A stretch of DNA of 64,000 nucleotides from an uncultured Sutterella sp. (GTDB lineage: Bacteria > Pseudomonadota > Gammaproteobacteria > Burkholderiales > Burkholderiaceae_F): NCBI GenBank assembly GCA_958347955.1, contig CATVXH010000005.1:37933-101932 (forward strand), read 5' to 3'. Position 1 is the first letter of the stretch, and each line of letters opens with the position of its first letter. Below the pieces are notes generated by a model. The model did not search any database. It was not told the DNA's origin and worked only from the letters and a program-made list of their open reading frames with translations. Positions 35,885 to 44,520 of the stretch are shown here, piece after piece. The translations under genes were made by a program, and so were the position numbers.

Positions 35885-36337
35885 AATAGTCCTTTCAGTG
35901 CGTCATTTTCTAGACTCGCCAAGTCTACAAAGTCATTGCAAAGGTGGCAACATGGCTCAGAGAGGAAATTCGTCAATTATTAGAGATAACTTATTTTGGC
36001 TTTCACTTTATTTATTCTTTGCGGATTCTCAATTCTATTTTGTTGATAGCCCAATCCCAGGATGCTTCGGATTCGCATTAATTCCTAATCTCTGGCTTAG
36101 GTGAACTGAGCTGAGTGGTTTTTTATTCGAAAACTCTTTCCAAAATGATAAATTGATGAAAATCTTATGGATCAAAGATTCCAGCAGCAGGTTATTGATT
36201 GAAGTGTTATTAATCAAAATTCCAGAAATCGCCTAAACTAGAAGAGTCGGACTTTTGCTTTGCGCCTCCGCAAGGATTATTTTGAAAAACAAAGGTATGA
36301 GTTGAATTTTGCTCAAACGTTTAAAAGGCGTTGCGGT
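35885..36337. promoter_or_regulatory. Divergent regulatory region, symporter / two-component system
   Basis: About 450 bp, AT-rich, without a recognised gene. It must hold the promoters of both divergent units. An inverted repeat TTGATT (36195-36200) / AATCAA (36212-36217), with 11 bp between, is a candidate response-regulator site. A CTGAGC-rich patch followed by TTTTTT at about 36105-36125 may be a weak terminator. Confidence 0.45.
35952..36104 (+). CDS. Possible 50-residue membrane peptide
   Basis: An ATG at 35952 follows AAAGGTGG at suitable distance and opens a 50-codon frame. A hydrophobic segment (LFWLSLYLFFADSQFYFV) could span the membrane. No family is recognised, and it may be chance in AT-rich DNA. 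If real, it would be a small protein between the symporter and the sensor kinase. Confidence 0.22.
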   Translation: MAQRGNSSIIRDNLFWLSLYLFFADSQFYFVDSPIPGCFGFALIPNLWLR

Positions 36338-37894
36338 ATGCTAAAAATAGTGACTTTAATACATTTGTTTGTTTGCCTTTTGATTTCTCTTCCGGTGCCC
36401 GCCGCTCAGCTTGAAGACATTACTCAGCCCTTGTATACCGGTCAAGTGTTGTTAAAGGCAACGGAACCCGACCCTATTGTTTTGCATATTGCCAAGTTTC
36501 ATGCACCGAGTTCTCAATTTGACATATTAAAACCAACCATTGAGGCTCTACAAAAAACTTTTGGTAAAGGAAAATTGCAAGTTGAGGTTTTTAGAGGAGC
36601 CTTGTTTGATGTCAGTGACGCCCATTTGTTAATAACTTCCGCCGGCGCATACAGACGTCATCATTATTTAGGAACGAATGGACTCGCGACTTTAGTTTCA
36701 GACTCCTTCCCCGATCCCAATAAAGCTGAGGGCAGTGCGATCATTGTCAAAAGCGACAGGCAGGATCTGCAGACCCTTCGAGATTTGTCTTCGGCGACTC
36801 TTTCAACCACTAGTCCATTTTCTTTTGTTAACTATCAAGTGGCTCTTCGAGAAATGCAATTGCAGCATATTTCTCCTAAGCATGCTTTCGGAAAACAAAT
36901 TTGGACTGGAAATTTGATTGAAAGCCTGACCCTTCTTAGAGACAACAAGGTTGATGTTGTGATTGCCAGAAGCTGTACGTTGGAAATATTGAAGACAAAG
37001 GGGGTAGACGTCTCATTTTTTAAAGTGCTCAATAAAAAAACGAAGAATAATTCTTTCCCTTGCGTTGTCAGTACCGATCTTTATCCGAATTGGACTTTTT
37101 TTGCCACGTTTGCCTTGCACTCTTGGCGAACAGAGGTTCTATTGCAAAGACGCACGAACGAATTAATGAGTACTCAGCAAGAAGTGATGCGGATTAGTGA
37201 TACCTTGACACATTTACAAAAGGTCGGCATCGTGGGTCAGATTTCCACCGTTATCGCTCATGAGCTTCGTCAGCCATTGTCGGTTGTTGTTAGTTATATT
37301 CACGGCGTTCAAAGATTACTTGATCAAGGGCGAATTAATCCTTCTGTGCTGGAGGAGGCCTTAATGCAAATTAAGGACGAGGTTGTCAAAATCAACGATA
37401 TCGTTGAGCGTGTTAGAGATTACGCTAAACAGCAAAAAGAAAGTCGTACGGCATTTAATTTATCTGATCTTATAAATAAAAATATTGAGGAATTGGAAAA
37501 ATATTATCGCAATGAAATAAAGGTTGCTCGGGATATAGAAACGCTATTGCCAATCAATGCCAACGCTGTGGAAATGCGTTTAGTGATTATTAATTTATTG
37601 AAGAATGCGATGCAGGCCGCTCTTATGCAACCCAAGCCTATTGTTCAGATTAGTGCGAAAATGCAAGGGGATGTAATTTGCTTGAAGGTTACGGATAATG
37701 GTCCGAGACTGGATGAAATTTCGTTTAAAAAGATCATGGAGCCTCTGAAATCAAGCAAATTAACAGGATTGGGTTTGGGACTGATGATTGTTAATTTGAT
37801 CATAGAAAATCATTCCGGGACACTTCAGGTTTCGCAAAACACTGAGACTGGATTGACTTTTACTGTTACATTGCCGGGTATTAAATATGAGTAA
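36338..37894 (+). CDS. TtrS-like sensor histidine kinase, apparent loss of transmembrane region
   Basis: 518 residues from the ATG at 36338, which begins a signal-like helix (MLKIVTLIHLFVCLLISLPV); the longer frame from 36260 is rejected for that reason. Residues 30-265 form a PhnD-like periplasmic sensor domain. The kinase part has the H-box IAHELRQPLSVVVSYIHGV, N-box INLLKNAMQAAL and G-boxes DNGPRLD and GLGLGLMIVNLI. In TtrS relatives about 70-80 residues including a membrane helix follow the LYP-D/N-W motif; here LYPNW runs straight into TFFATFALHSWRTE. Only about 12 hydrophobic residues remain there. It overlaps the regulator gene by 8 nt. Confidence 0.8.
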   Translation: MLKIVTLIHLFVCLLISLPVPAAQLEDITQPLYTGQVLLKATEPDPIVLHIAKFHAPSSQFDILKPTIEALQKTFGKGKLQVEVFRGALFDVSDAHLLITSAGAYRRHHYLGTNGLATLVSDSFPDPNKAEGSAIIVKSDRQDLQTLRDLSSATLSTTSPFSFVNYQVALREMQLQHISPKHAFGKQIWTGNLIESLTLLRDNKVDVVIARSCTLEILKTKGVDVSFFKVLNKKTKNNSFPCVVSTDLYPNWTFFATFALHSWRTEVLLQRRTNELMSTQQEVMRISDTLTHLQKVGIVGQISTVIAHELRQPLSVVVSYIHGVQRLLDQGRINPSVLEEALMQIKDEVVKINDIVERVRDYAKQQKESRTAFNLSDLINKNIEELEKYYRNEIKVARDIETLLPINANAVEMRLVIINLLKNAMQAALMQPKPIVQISAKMQGDVICLKVTDNGPRLDEISFKKIMEPLKSSKLTGLGLGLMIVNLIIENHSGTLQVSQNTETGLTFTVTLPGIKYE

Positions 37895-38531
37895 CCAAAA
37901 TGCACCGTTGGTTAGGATTGTTGACGATGATCCCACGTTGAGAAAAAGTTTAGCCTTTTTGCTGTCCTGTGAGGGGTATGAAACTGTTGGTTATGAGAGC
38001 GCAAGAGACTTCCTTGTCAAAGATTCGCCAAGCCAACCTGGTTGCATCATTTTGGATGTTAAAATGCCTGAAGTTTCCGGCATTGCTCTTCAAAAAGAAC
38101 TCAATCGCAGAGCTAATACGCTTCCCATTATTTTTTTGACGGCTCATGGAGACATCGATATGGCGGTGCAGTCCTTGCATGATGGTGCCTTTGATTTTCA
38201 ACAAAAGCCTATTGATCCGCCTCGTTTAATCACTTCAATTTCTAGAGCGATCAGAAAAAGCACTCTACAACATGGAATGCGTTTCGATGTCACAGAATCT
38301 ATTGCGAAATATCAGCGACTGACCAAACGTGAAAATGAGGTGTTGCGATTTGTTTCGCAAGGCTTTTTGAATAGAGAAATTGCTCAACGACTCAATGTGT
38401 CGGTCAGAACCGTTGAAACTCAGCGAGCAAGTGGAAAATGGAAACTTCAGATTGATTCGGTTTCTGAATTGTCATCGTTTTTTCAAAATATTGACTCCTT
38501 GCTGAAAGACGGTCAACCCAAGCTCGGATAG
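37887..38531 (+). CDS. TtrR/FixJ-type response regulator
   Basis: 214 residues. The receiver domain (1-120) has the acidic pocket VDDDP, phospho-aspartate in IILDVKMPEVSG, FLTAHGD and the lysine in FQQKPID. The C-terminal LuxR/FixJ helix-turn-helix (about 145-200) has LTKRENEVLRFVSQGF and the recognition helix NVSVRTVETQRASGK. Phosphorylated by the overlapping kinase, it should activate nearby promoters, probably the M20 operon downstream and/or the divergent symporter. No tetrathionate reductase genes are present, so the signal is probably not tetrathionate. Confidence 0.88.
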   Translation: MSNQNAPLVRIVDDDPTLRKSLAFLLSCEGYETVGYESARDFLVKDSPSQPGCIILDVKMPEVSGIALQKELNRRANTLPIIFLTAHGDIDMAVQSLHDGAFDFQQKPIDPPRLITSISRAIRKSTLQHGMRFDVTESIAKYQRLTKRENEVLRFVSQGFLNREIAQRLNVSVRTVETQRASGKWKLQIDSVSELSSFFQNIDSLLKDGQPKLG

Positions 38532-38637
38532 CATTTCAGTCAAAATCCAATTTATTTTGATTTGTGCCTAACTACTTAAGTAGTTCCTCATGCCATGATG
38601 AAGAAGGATTTTTTTTATCTTTTTTGAGGAGAAGGCT

Positions 38638-40344
38638 GTGTTGAAAAACTATTGCGCTGTAGCGGTCTCTTTAGCGGTAGCTACTTTGTCGGCAAATGCG
38701 GCTGACTTGGTGGTGCCGAAAGTCACTCCGCAAATTCAAAAGTCCATGACGACGATTATCAACGATGCCAGCATGCAAAAAATTTATGCTGAACTTTTGA
38801 CCGATGAGAATGCTCAGGAGCGTTTTAATACTCATGTGGAGCTTGCGCGTATCGCATCACCGTCTCGCTATGAAATGCGCCGCGCCAATGAGATTATGAG
38901 GCGAATGGTCGAAGAATGGGGATTTGATCCGAAAAATGTAATGACCAACGCACAGGGCACTATTGAAGGAGCTGGCATTCAAAAAGTGGGCGGCTTGCCA
39001 GTTTATAACGCCTGCGTAAGAATTCCGGGAACTTATTCTCAACAAAAAGACGCTCAAAGCTACAAAGGACAATACCCGAAAGTACTGCTTGAAGGGCATA
39101 TTGATACGGTGAATCCTTCAGTGCTGCCGCCTGCAGATCATCCCTATTCAGCGGTTAAGCTTCAGAAGGCGACCGAAAAGGTGACGTCAACTCGTGATGG
39201 GCTTGCCGCTTTAAAAGATGAGATGCATTTCGATAAGAGCGGGAAGGTTATTGAAGACGAAAATTACAAAAAAGCCTACAGACGCTTTGCTAACTTGAAA
39301 GATGCGCAAAAAAACGGAGGTTACCGTATTTATGTTCCCGGTTTCAGAGATGCCATGGGTAATACCACATCCTTGCTAATGGCCGCGAGACTTTTAAAGA
39401 AATATAACATTAAGCCTGTTTATGATATTTGGATTTGCGGCACGGCCGGTGAAGAAGGTAAAGGCAATCTCGCAGGCATGAAGCAACTTTATGGTTATAA
39501 CGAAGCAATCGGCAAAGGCAATAATGCGTTGAATATAGTTGCCAACTTCTCAGCTGACCAGATTCCTGTGAGGGCACGTCTAAATTATGTCGGAAGCTAT
39601 CGCTTTGAAATGCAGTACTCAGAACCGCAAGTAACAGATGCGAGTAAGCCGCATCCAAGCGCACTAATGGCTGCCTCTGGTGCTGTGTCTAAAATTGCTG
39701 ACTTGCGTACACCGACCGATTTTGACAAAACGAAACCGCCCACAACATATACCGTTGGGACGATACGCTGTGACGGCGATGATGTGACGCATCACTCCAA
39801 GGTCTGCACGATCAATGTGGATATGCGCTCGCCTATCCAGTCCATGCTCAATGACATCCGCGCCAAAATTGAACCGGCATTTAAAGCAGCCTTGGATGAA
39901 GAGAATTCCAAGTATGGTTTAAAGAGTGGAGAAAAGGGCGCTTTGGAAATGAAGCTGGTTTGGTTTGGCGACAGACCGGCTTACAAACGTCCGAACTACC
40001 AAGACATCGTCACTCAAATCTATTGGCAGTCGGGTGAAGATATTGGCATCGATAAAGTCAAAGGTTTAAATAACGGAGCCTCAAGTTTAAACGACAACAT
40101 TCCCGCCACAATTGGTGTGCCGACAGTGAATTTCAATGTTCATACGATGGCAGCCACGGGTGGAGGTCATACGTTCTACGAATGGGGCATTCCTGGCAAC
40201 GCTAAAGATGAGGCCAAACGTATTTTCCGTTGGATCGTTATGGGGCTGACAGCGGCAGGCTTTAATACCAGCACAGGTGAGGTGGTCGCTCCGGTTGCCG
40301 ATCCGATCGGAAGTCGTACAACGGAAGACGTGTTTGAGGAGTAA
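38638..40344 (+). CDS. Exported M20-family metallopeptidase
   Basis: 568 residues from a GTG at 38638, directly after GAGGAGAAGG; a TTG next to it is an alternative. The signal peptide ends at LSANA. M20 metal ligands are seen in LLEGHIDTVNP, GFRDAMGNTTS, CGTAGEEGKGN and, near the C-terminus, GGGHTFYEWG. Its own lid domain lies between about 300 and 430 (YVGSYRFEMQ, then TYTVGTIRCDGDDVTHH). It should cleave peptides or N-acyl amino acids in the periplasm. It follows the two-component genes and is coupled to the lid-domain gene behind it. Confidence 0.87.
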   Translation: MLKNYCAVAVSLAVATLSANAADLVVPKVTPQIQKSMTTIINDASMQKIYAELLTDENAQERFNTHVELARIASPSRYEMRRANEIMRRMVEEWGFDPKNVMTNAQGTIEGAGIQKVGGLPVYNACVRIPGTYSQQKDAQSYKGQYPKVLLEGHIDTVNPSVLPPADHPYSAVKLQKATEKVTSTRDGLAALKDEMHFDKSGKVIEDENYKKAYRRFANLKDAQKNGGYRIYVPGFRDAMGNTTSLLMAARLLKKYNIKPVYDIWICGTAGEEGKGNLAGMKQLYGYNEAIGKGNNALNIVANFSADQIPVRARLNYVGSYRFEMQYSEPQVTDASKPHPSALMAASGAVSKIADLRTPTDFDKTKPPTTYTVGTIRCDGDDVTHHSKVCTINVDMRSPIQSMLNDIRAKIEPAFKAALDEENSKYGLKSGEKGALEMKLVWFGDRPAYKRPNYQDIVTQIYWQSGEDIGIDKVKGLNNGASSLNDNIPATIGVPTVNFNVHTMAATGGGHTFYEWGIPGNAKDEAKRIFRWIVMGLTAAGFNTSTGEVVAPVADPIGSRTTEDVFEE

Positions 40345-40349
40345 ACAAG

Positions 40350-40778
40350 ATGAGAGCTAAAGTATTGATTGCTGGTTTTTGTATTGCTTTCAGTGGCCTG
40401 GCGAACGCTTCCATGACGGATGTTTTGACGGTCAACTTGGTTGGTCCGGGCGGACACAGCTTTCGTGACTACGGTTATACCAATGCAATTCACGCGGGTG
40501 CTCGCGCTGTCGCTGAAATTCAAAAAACGATAGTTGATCCCAATAAGTACGAAATTTATGGGTTTAACGGTGGAGTGTCCGTTAATGCAATTGCAGGCGA
40601 CGCTCAATTCAAGGTGTTGCTTAAGGCTAATGACAAGTCCGAACTCAACACTTTGAAGCAACAGGTTATTTCTGCGGTGCAAAAAGGTGTGAAAGCCGAA
40701 AATGATTTCAGAGGAGTCAAAACAGGCTCGTTAACACCGGACGGTGCTAGTGCTGAAATTCAATGCACAATTAAATAA
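40350..40778 (+). CDS. Exported stand-alone M20 lid (dimerisation) domain protein
   Basis: 142 residues: a signal peptide ending at LANAS and then about 120 residues. The body resembles only the dimerisation/lid domain of M20 peptidases: GPGGHSFRDYGYTNAIHAGA, GGVSVNAIAGDAQF and LLKANDKSELNTLKQQV. The histidine of GGHSF is retained. No catalytic domain is present, and the gene is not a fragment by frameshift: it has its own start, ribosome site (GAGGAG inside the end of the M20 gene) and signal peptide. It probably partners the upstream peptidase in the periplasm. Confidence 0.75.
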   Translation: MRAKVLIAGFCIAFSGLANASMTDVLTVNLVGPGGHSFRDYGYTNAIHAGARAVAEIQKTIVDPNKYEIYGFNGGVSVNAIAGDAQFKVLLKANDKSELNTLKQQVISAVQKGVKAENDFRGVKTGSLTPDGASAEIQCTIK

Positions 40779-41099
40779 CCTAGATAGCTAAACCAAGAGA
40801 CTCTCTGGACTTAGTTTTTGCACTAAATTGACGGCGGTTCAGGGAGCTCGGAGAGTTTCAAGCGGCGCAGACGAGACGCTTGGTGGAAGCTGAATTCCAA
40901 ACCAAGCGTCGCTTTTTTGCATACAAGTTCTTAATGGAATATGGGCTGGAAAAGAAGATTTCATGTTTAGTCTGAATTGTTTTCAAAGGGGAAACTGTAA
41001 GCGCTATTAGTCGCTCATTCAATAATTATTTCTATCGCTACCAATATTCAGGTCAATGAGTCGGTAGAATTCGACAATATCTTTGTGTTTTTTCAAAAA
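40779..41099. other. Intergenic region before purN
   Basis: About 320 bp without a recognised gene. The first 95 bp, up to the terminator at 40875, contain AGACTCTC (near 40798) and GAGAGTTT (near 40852), which can pair. Together with the strong terminator this could be a small RNA or the 3' untranslated region of the lid-protein mRNA. The remainder is AT-rich and should hold the purN promoter. Confidence 0.35.
40875..40918 (+). terminator. Strong terminator after the M20/lid operon
   Basis: GACGCTTGGTGGAA (40875-40888) pairs with TTCCA-A-ACCAAGCGTC (40895-40910) around a 6-nt loop, followed by GCTTTTTT. Confidence 0.9.
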
Positions 41100-41753
41100 A
41101 TGAAAAAAATCGTCGTTTTAATTTCCGGTCGCGGGAGCAATTTTGTTGCAATTGAAGAATGCGCTTTGCGTGAAGATTGGGAGCACAAGATCGGTGCCAA
41201 AATTGTTGCCGTCATTTCCAATAAGCCTGAGGCCAAGGGCCTGGATCTTGCCAAGGGTTACGGCATTGATGCTCTTTGCGTTGATCATAAGCTCTTTGAC
41301 ACTCGAGAGGCGTTCGAAGAAAAGCTCTATGAAGTGATTTCTCGCTATGAGCCGGACCTTATTGTTTTGGCCGGTTTCATGCGGATTCTGACCGCCGGTT
41401 TTGTTGACCGCTTTGAGGGGAAAATTCTTAATATTCATCCGGCGCTGCTTCCCTCTTTTAAGGGGCTTGACACTCATCAAAGAGCCATCGATGCCGGTGT
41501 CCGCATGGCGGGGACCACGGTTCACTTTGTAACTGCCGCGTTGGATGGTGGCGCTATCATCGCCCAAGCGGCGGTTCCCGTTTTGCCGAGCGATGATGTG
41601 CACACCCTCGCTGATCGTGTGTTGATCTATGAACACCAAATATATTCCCGCGCGGTTAAAGCTTGTGTGACCGGTCGCGTGCGCTATGAAAATGAAAAGG
41701 CCGTGATGGACAATGAAACGGCGCTTGAATTGACTTTGTTTGGACAGGCTTAA
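41100..41753 (+). CDS. purN: Phosphoribosylglycinamide formyltransferase
   Basis: 217 residues from the ATG at 41100, where homology begins (KKIVVLISGRGSNF). The catalytic region includes VLAGFMRILT, NIHPALLPSFKGLDTHQRA and GTTVHFVTAALDGGAII. It transfers a formyl group from 10-formyl-THF to GAR in purine synthesis. The rsmB-like gene starts 3 nt after its stop, so the two form an operon. Confidence 0.96.
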   Translation: MKKIVVLISGRGSNFVAIEECALREDWEHKIGAKIVAVISNKPEAKGLDLAKGYGIDALCVDHKLFDTREAFEEKLYEVISRYEPDLIVLAGFMRILTAGFVDRFEGKILNIHPALLPSFKGLDTHQRAIDAGVRMAGTTVHFVTAALDGGAIIAQAAVPVLPSDDVHTLADRVLIYEHQIYSRAVKACVTGRVRYENEKAVMDNETALELTLFGQA

Positions 41754-41756
41754 ATC

Positions 41757-43238
41757 ATGCAGGAAAAAAGAAAAACCTCTCGTCGTCAATCAATGGGTAC
41801 GCAGAGACAGTTGACTGAGCGGCAGCGTGCCGCGAGGAGTCGCCAGCTGCGGGAGAGCCATTCAATGACTAAAGAGGAGCGCCGTCAAAAGTCAGGCGCC
41901 CACCTTGACATTGAGCATCGTCAGACGCGTGCCGGCGGTCCGCGCATTACAGGCCTGATCGTTGAGGAATTGGGTAAGGCGCTCGCAACGGTTTTAAAAC
42001 TGGATGGACCGGCCGACGTGCTGATGAGCCGTTTCTTCAGGCTTAATCACAAGTTGGGATCGAGAGACAGAAGCATTATCGCTGAGGCCATTTTTTTCAC
42101 TCTCAGGCATCTTTCGACCATTGCTTGGCAGATGAAACCCATTGTGCCGTCTCGCGCACCCCGATTGACAGCGATGGTGGCATTGGCACGTATTTATGGA
42201 CGAGACGCTTTGGATGAAAAGACGGTTGGCAATGATGCCGGACCGTTGGATAACATTCTTCGCAGTAATCCCGAAAAAGCGACTGCATTTGTGCGATCGG
42301 AGTTGCCCTATTGGCTTTATGAAAAACTTTGCGATCAATTCGGTGATGAAGCCGAAGTTTTGTTTGAATCGATGAAAGAGGGGGCGCCGCTGGATTTGCG
42401 TGTTAACCTTTTGAAAGCTAAACGTGACGAGGTTTTGAAAGAATTGGCCGATCATGGCGTCAACGCTTTGGAGACGCCCATGTCGCCCGACGGTGTGCGT
42501 CTGATGACAAAACCGGGGTTGACAGCCTGGCCCATTTACCGGGAAGGTAAGGTTGACGTGCAGGATGAAGGCAGTCAGTTGATCGCGAGACTGGTGCAGC
42601 CCAAACGCGGCGAAATGGTTTGTGATTTTTGCGCCGGAGCCGGGGGTAAAACGTTAGCTTTGGGAGCGCTCATGCGCTCAACGGGCAGGCTTTACGCTTT
42701 TGATGTTAATGAAAAGCGTCTGGCCGGGCTGACTCCGCGCATGCGCCGGGCCGGCTTGAGCAATGTTCATCCGATAGCAATAAAGACCGAGCGTGACGTC
42801 CGAGTTAAGCGTCTGGCGGGTAAATTTGACCGAGTGTTGGTGGACGCGCCTTGTTCGGGCACCGGCACTTTACGGCGCAACCCTGATTTGCGCTGGCGCA
42901 TGAGTGAAGAGGAATTGGCTCGCATCAATGCTATTCAGGCCAATGTTCTTGAGTCCGCGAGCCGTTTAGTGAAGTCCGGAGGACGATTGGTTTACGCCAC
43001 ATGTTCTTTGCTTAAAGTGGAAAATCAGGATGTTGTGGAAGCGTTTTTGGCCAAGCATCCCGAGTATCAAATCATGGATGCCACCGAGGTGCTTGCCAAA
43101 CAAGGCGTGAATCTTCCCGAGTGCGCCAAAGCCCATGCGCCATACTTTGTCATGGCACCGCATCAAAGTGGAACCGATGGCTTCTTTGGAGCGGTGTTAA
43201 TCAAAAAAGATACTGACGATCGCCAAGCTCGGGATTAA
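41757..43238 (+). CDS. rsmB: 16S rRNA m5C methyltransferase, RsmB-like
   Basis: 493 residues. The first 55 residues are very basic and low-complexity; a NusB-like RNA-binding domain follows to about 200. The SAM-dependent half has VCDFCAGAGGKTLALG, VDAPCSGTGTLRRNPDLRW with one catalytic cysteine, and YATCSLL with the second. RsmB makes m5C967 in 16S rRNA; assignment to RsmB rather than RsmF rests on the N-terminal NusB-like part. It is co-transcribed with purN and ends at a hairpin. Confidence 0.87.
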   Translation: MQEKRKTSRRQSMGTQRQLTERQRAARSRQLRESHSMTKEERRQKSGAHLDIEHRQTRAGGPRITGLIVEELGKALATVLKLDGPADVLMSRFFRLNHKLGSRDRSIIAEAIFFTLRHLSTIAWQMKPIVPSRAPRLTAMVALARIYGRDALDEKTVGNDAGPLDNILRSNPEKATAFVRSELPYWLYEKLCDQFGDEAEVLFESMKEGAPLDLRVNLLKAKRDEVLKELADHGVNALETPMSPDGVRLMTKPGLTAWPIYREGKVDVQDEGSQLIARLVQPKRGEMVCDFCAGAGGKTLALGALMRSTGRLYAFDVNEKRLAGLTPRMRRAGLSNVHPIAIKTERDVRVKRLAGKFDRVLVDAPCSGTGTLRRNPDLRWRMSEEELARINAIQANVLESASRLVKSGGRLVYATCSLLKVENQDVVEAFLAKHPEYQIMDATEVLAKQGVNLPECAKAHAPYFVMAPHQSGTDGFFGAVLIKKDTDDRQARD

Positions 43239-43245
43239 AATCATA

Positions 43246-43272
43246 AGCGCCCGCTAAACCAAAGCGGGCGCT
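43246..43272 (+). terminator. Hairpin terminator after rsmB
   Basis: AGCGCCCGCT (43246-43255) pairs with AGCGGGCGCT (43263-43272). The T-tract after it (CTTACTT) is weak. Confidence 0.65.
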
Positions 43273-43296
43273 CTTACTTCTCGGTACCGGTATTTA

Positions 43297-44520
43297 ATGC
43301 TTTTCAGTGTCCCAAAATCGCTCGCTTTTTTATTGGCCATGTGCTCCATGGTGGGGCCGTTGTCAGCCAATACCTATATGCCGGGCTTAGGGATGATTGC
43401 CGATGAGTTTGCGGTAAGCGAAGTGGCCGCCTACCAAACGCTATCGAGCTACTTGCTTTGTTTTGCTCTGTCATCGCTTTTTGTTGGAGCGATTTCTGAC
43501 AGCCTTGGCCGCCGTCCGGTTATGATGGGCGGGCTCTTTTGCTATAGTCTTTCGTGTTTAATTTGCGCCATCAGTCCGAATTACGAGTCATTTTTGATAG
43601 GCCGTATTTTGATGGGCTTTTTCGCCAGTACGGGAACTGTGCTCGCCATGGCGGTGACACGTGACTTATTTAGCGGTCGTCAAGCTCAGGAATTAACCAG
43701 CTTAATTGCCGTGATCTTTGCGCTCGCGCCGGCTCTCGCACCGATTATCGGTGGTTGGCTTGTCGTGCTCTTCGGTTGGCGCAGCGTATTTGTCTTTTTG
43801 GCCTCTTTTGCCCTTTTGATGGCCGGCATTACCTATTTTTTGCTTCATGAGACGCACCCCAAAGAAAAAAGAACGGTTTTCCACTTTGTGCCGTTAGTGG
43901 CGACGTACACGCGTTCCTTTAAAAATGTGGCTTTTACGGCAGGGGTGTTTTGCAACGGTTTCGTTTTCATGGGCTCCATCCTTTTTTCCGCCGGAGCTCC
44001 TGATTATGTAGAAAACGTTATGGGGATGGGGGTGACTGATTTCGGTTACCTAATGTTGCCACTGATCGGATTTTCGGTCACCGGCTCTATATTTTGCACC
44101 AGGATAGCAGCCTATTTTGGTGAGGTGAAAGCTGTTTGGATACAGATTGCTTTAATGTATCTGGCCGGAATCGGCGGAGTGTGCATGAATTATTTTTGGC
44201 ATGTGCCTTATCCATATTGTCTTTTCGCCGTTATTGTGTACAGCACGGCAATGAGTGTGATTAGGCCGATCATGACGGTGTATAACCTGGATTATTTTCC
44301 CCAAAATAGAGGGATGGCAGCAAGCATTCAACAATTTTTCCAAACTTCAGCCTTCGCTATTTGTGCGGCGCTTTGGGTACCGATTGTGATGGGCGATGCT
44401 TGGAAGTACGACTTGGTTCTTCTGTTTTGCGGCGTGATGGTTAGTTTGACTTGGGTGATTGTGCTCAAAACCAGATCGCGCTGTCTGCCCGCTAATTTCT
44501 CGTCAGAGAATCGTCAATAA
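43297..44520 (+). CDS. Bcr/CflA-family MFS multidrug transporter
   Basis: 407 residues with about 12 membrane helices. The first loop carries GAISDSLGRRPVMMGG, the MFS A motif, and the fifth helix has the drug:H+ antiporter-1 pattern in ALAPALAPIIGGWL. The N-terminal NTYMPGLGMIADEF matches Bcr/CflA transporters. It should export drugs or metabolites in exchange for protons. Its last 18 nt overlap the 3' end of the convergent AEC transporter gene. Confidence 0.88.
   Translation: MLFSVPKSLAFLLAMCSMVGPLSANTYMPGLGMIADEFAVSEVAAYQTLSSYLLCFALSSLFVGAISDSLGRRPVMMGGLFCYSLSCLICAISPNYESFLIGRILMGFFASTGTVLAMAVTRDLFSGRQAQELTSLIAVIFALAPALAPIIGGWLVVLFGWRSVFVFLASFALLMAGITYFLLHETHPKEKRTVFHFVPLVATYTRSFKNVAFTAGVFCNGFVFMGSILFSAGAPDYVENVMGMGVTDFGYLMLPLIGFSVTGSIFCTRIAAYFGEVKAVWIQIALMYLAGIGGVCMNYFWHVPYPYCLFAVIVYSTAMSVIRPIMTVYNLDYFPQNRGMAASIQQFFQTSAFAICAALWVPIVMGDAWKYDLVLLFCGVMVSLTWVIVLKTRSRCLPANFSSENRQ

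Noticed and set aside
36260..36337. Longer start for the sensor kinase
   Set aside because: The extra 26 residues would precede a good signal-like helix and disrupt it; the ATG at 36338 fits the family.
41118..41789. 223-codon minus-strand frame over purN
   Set aside because: Antisense shadow of purN, with no conserved motif.
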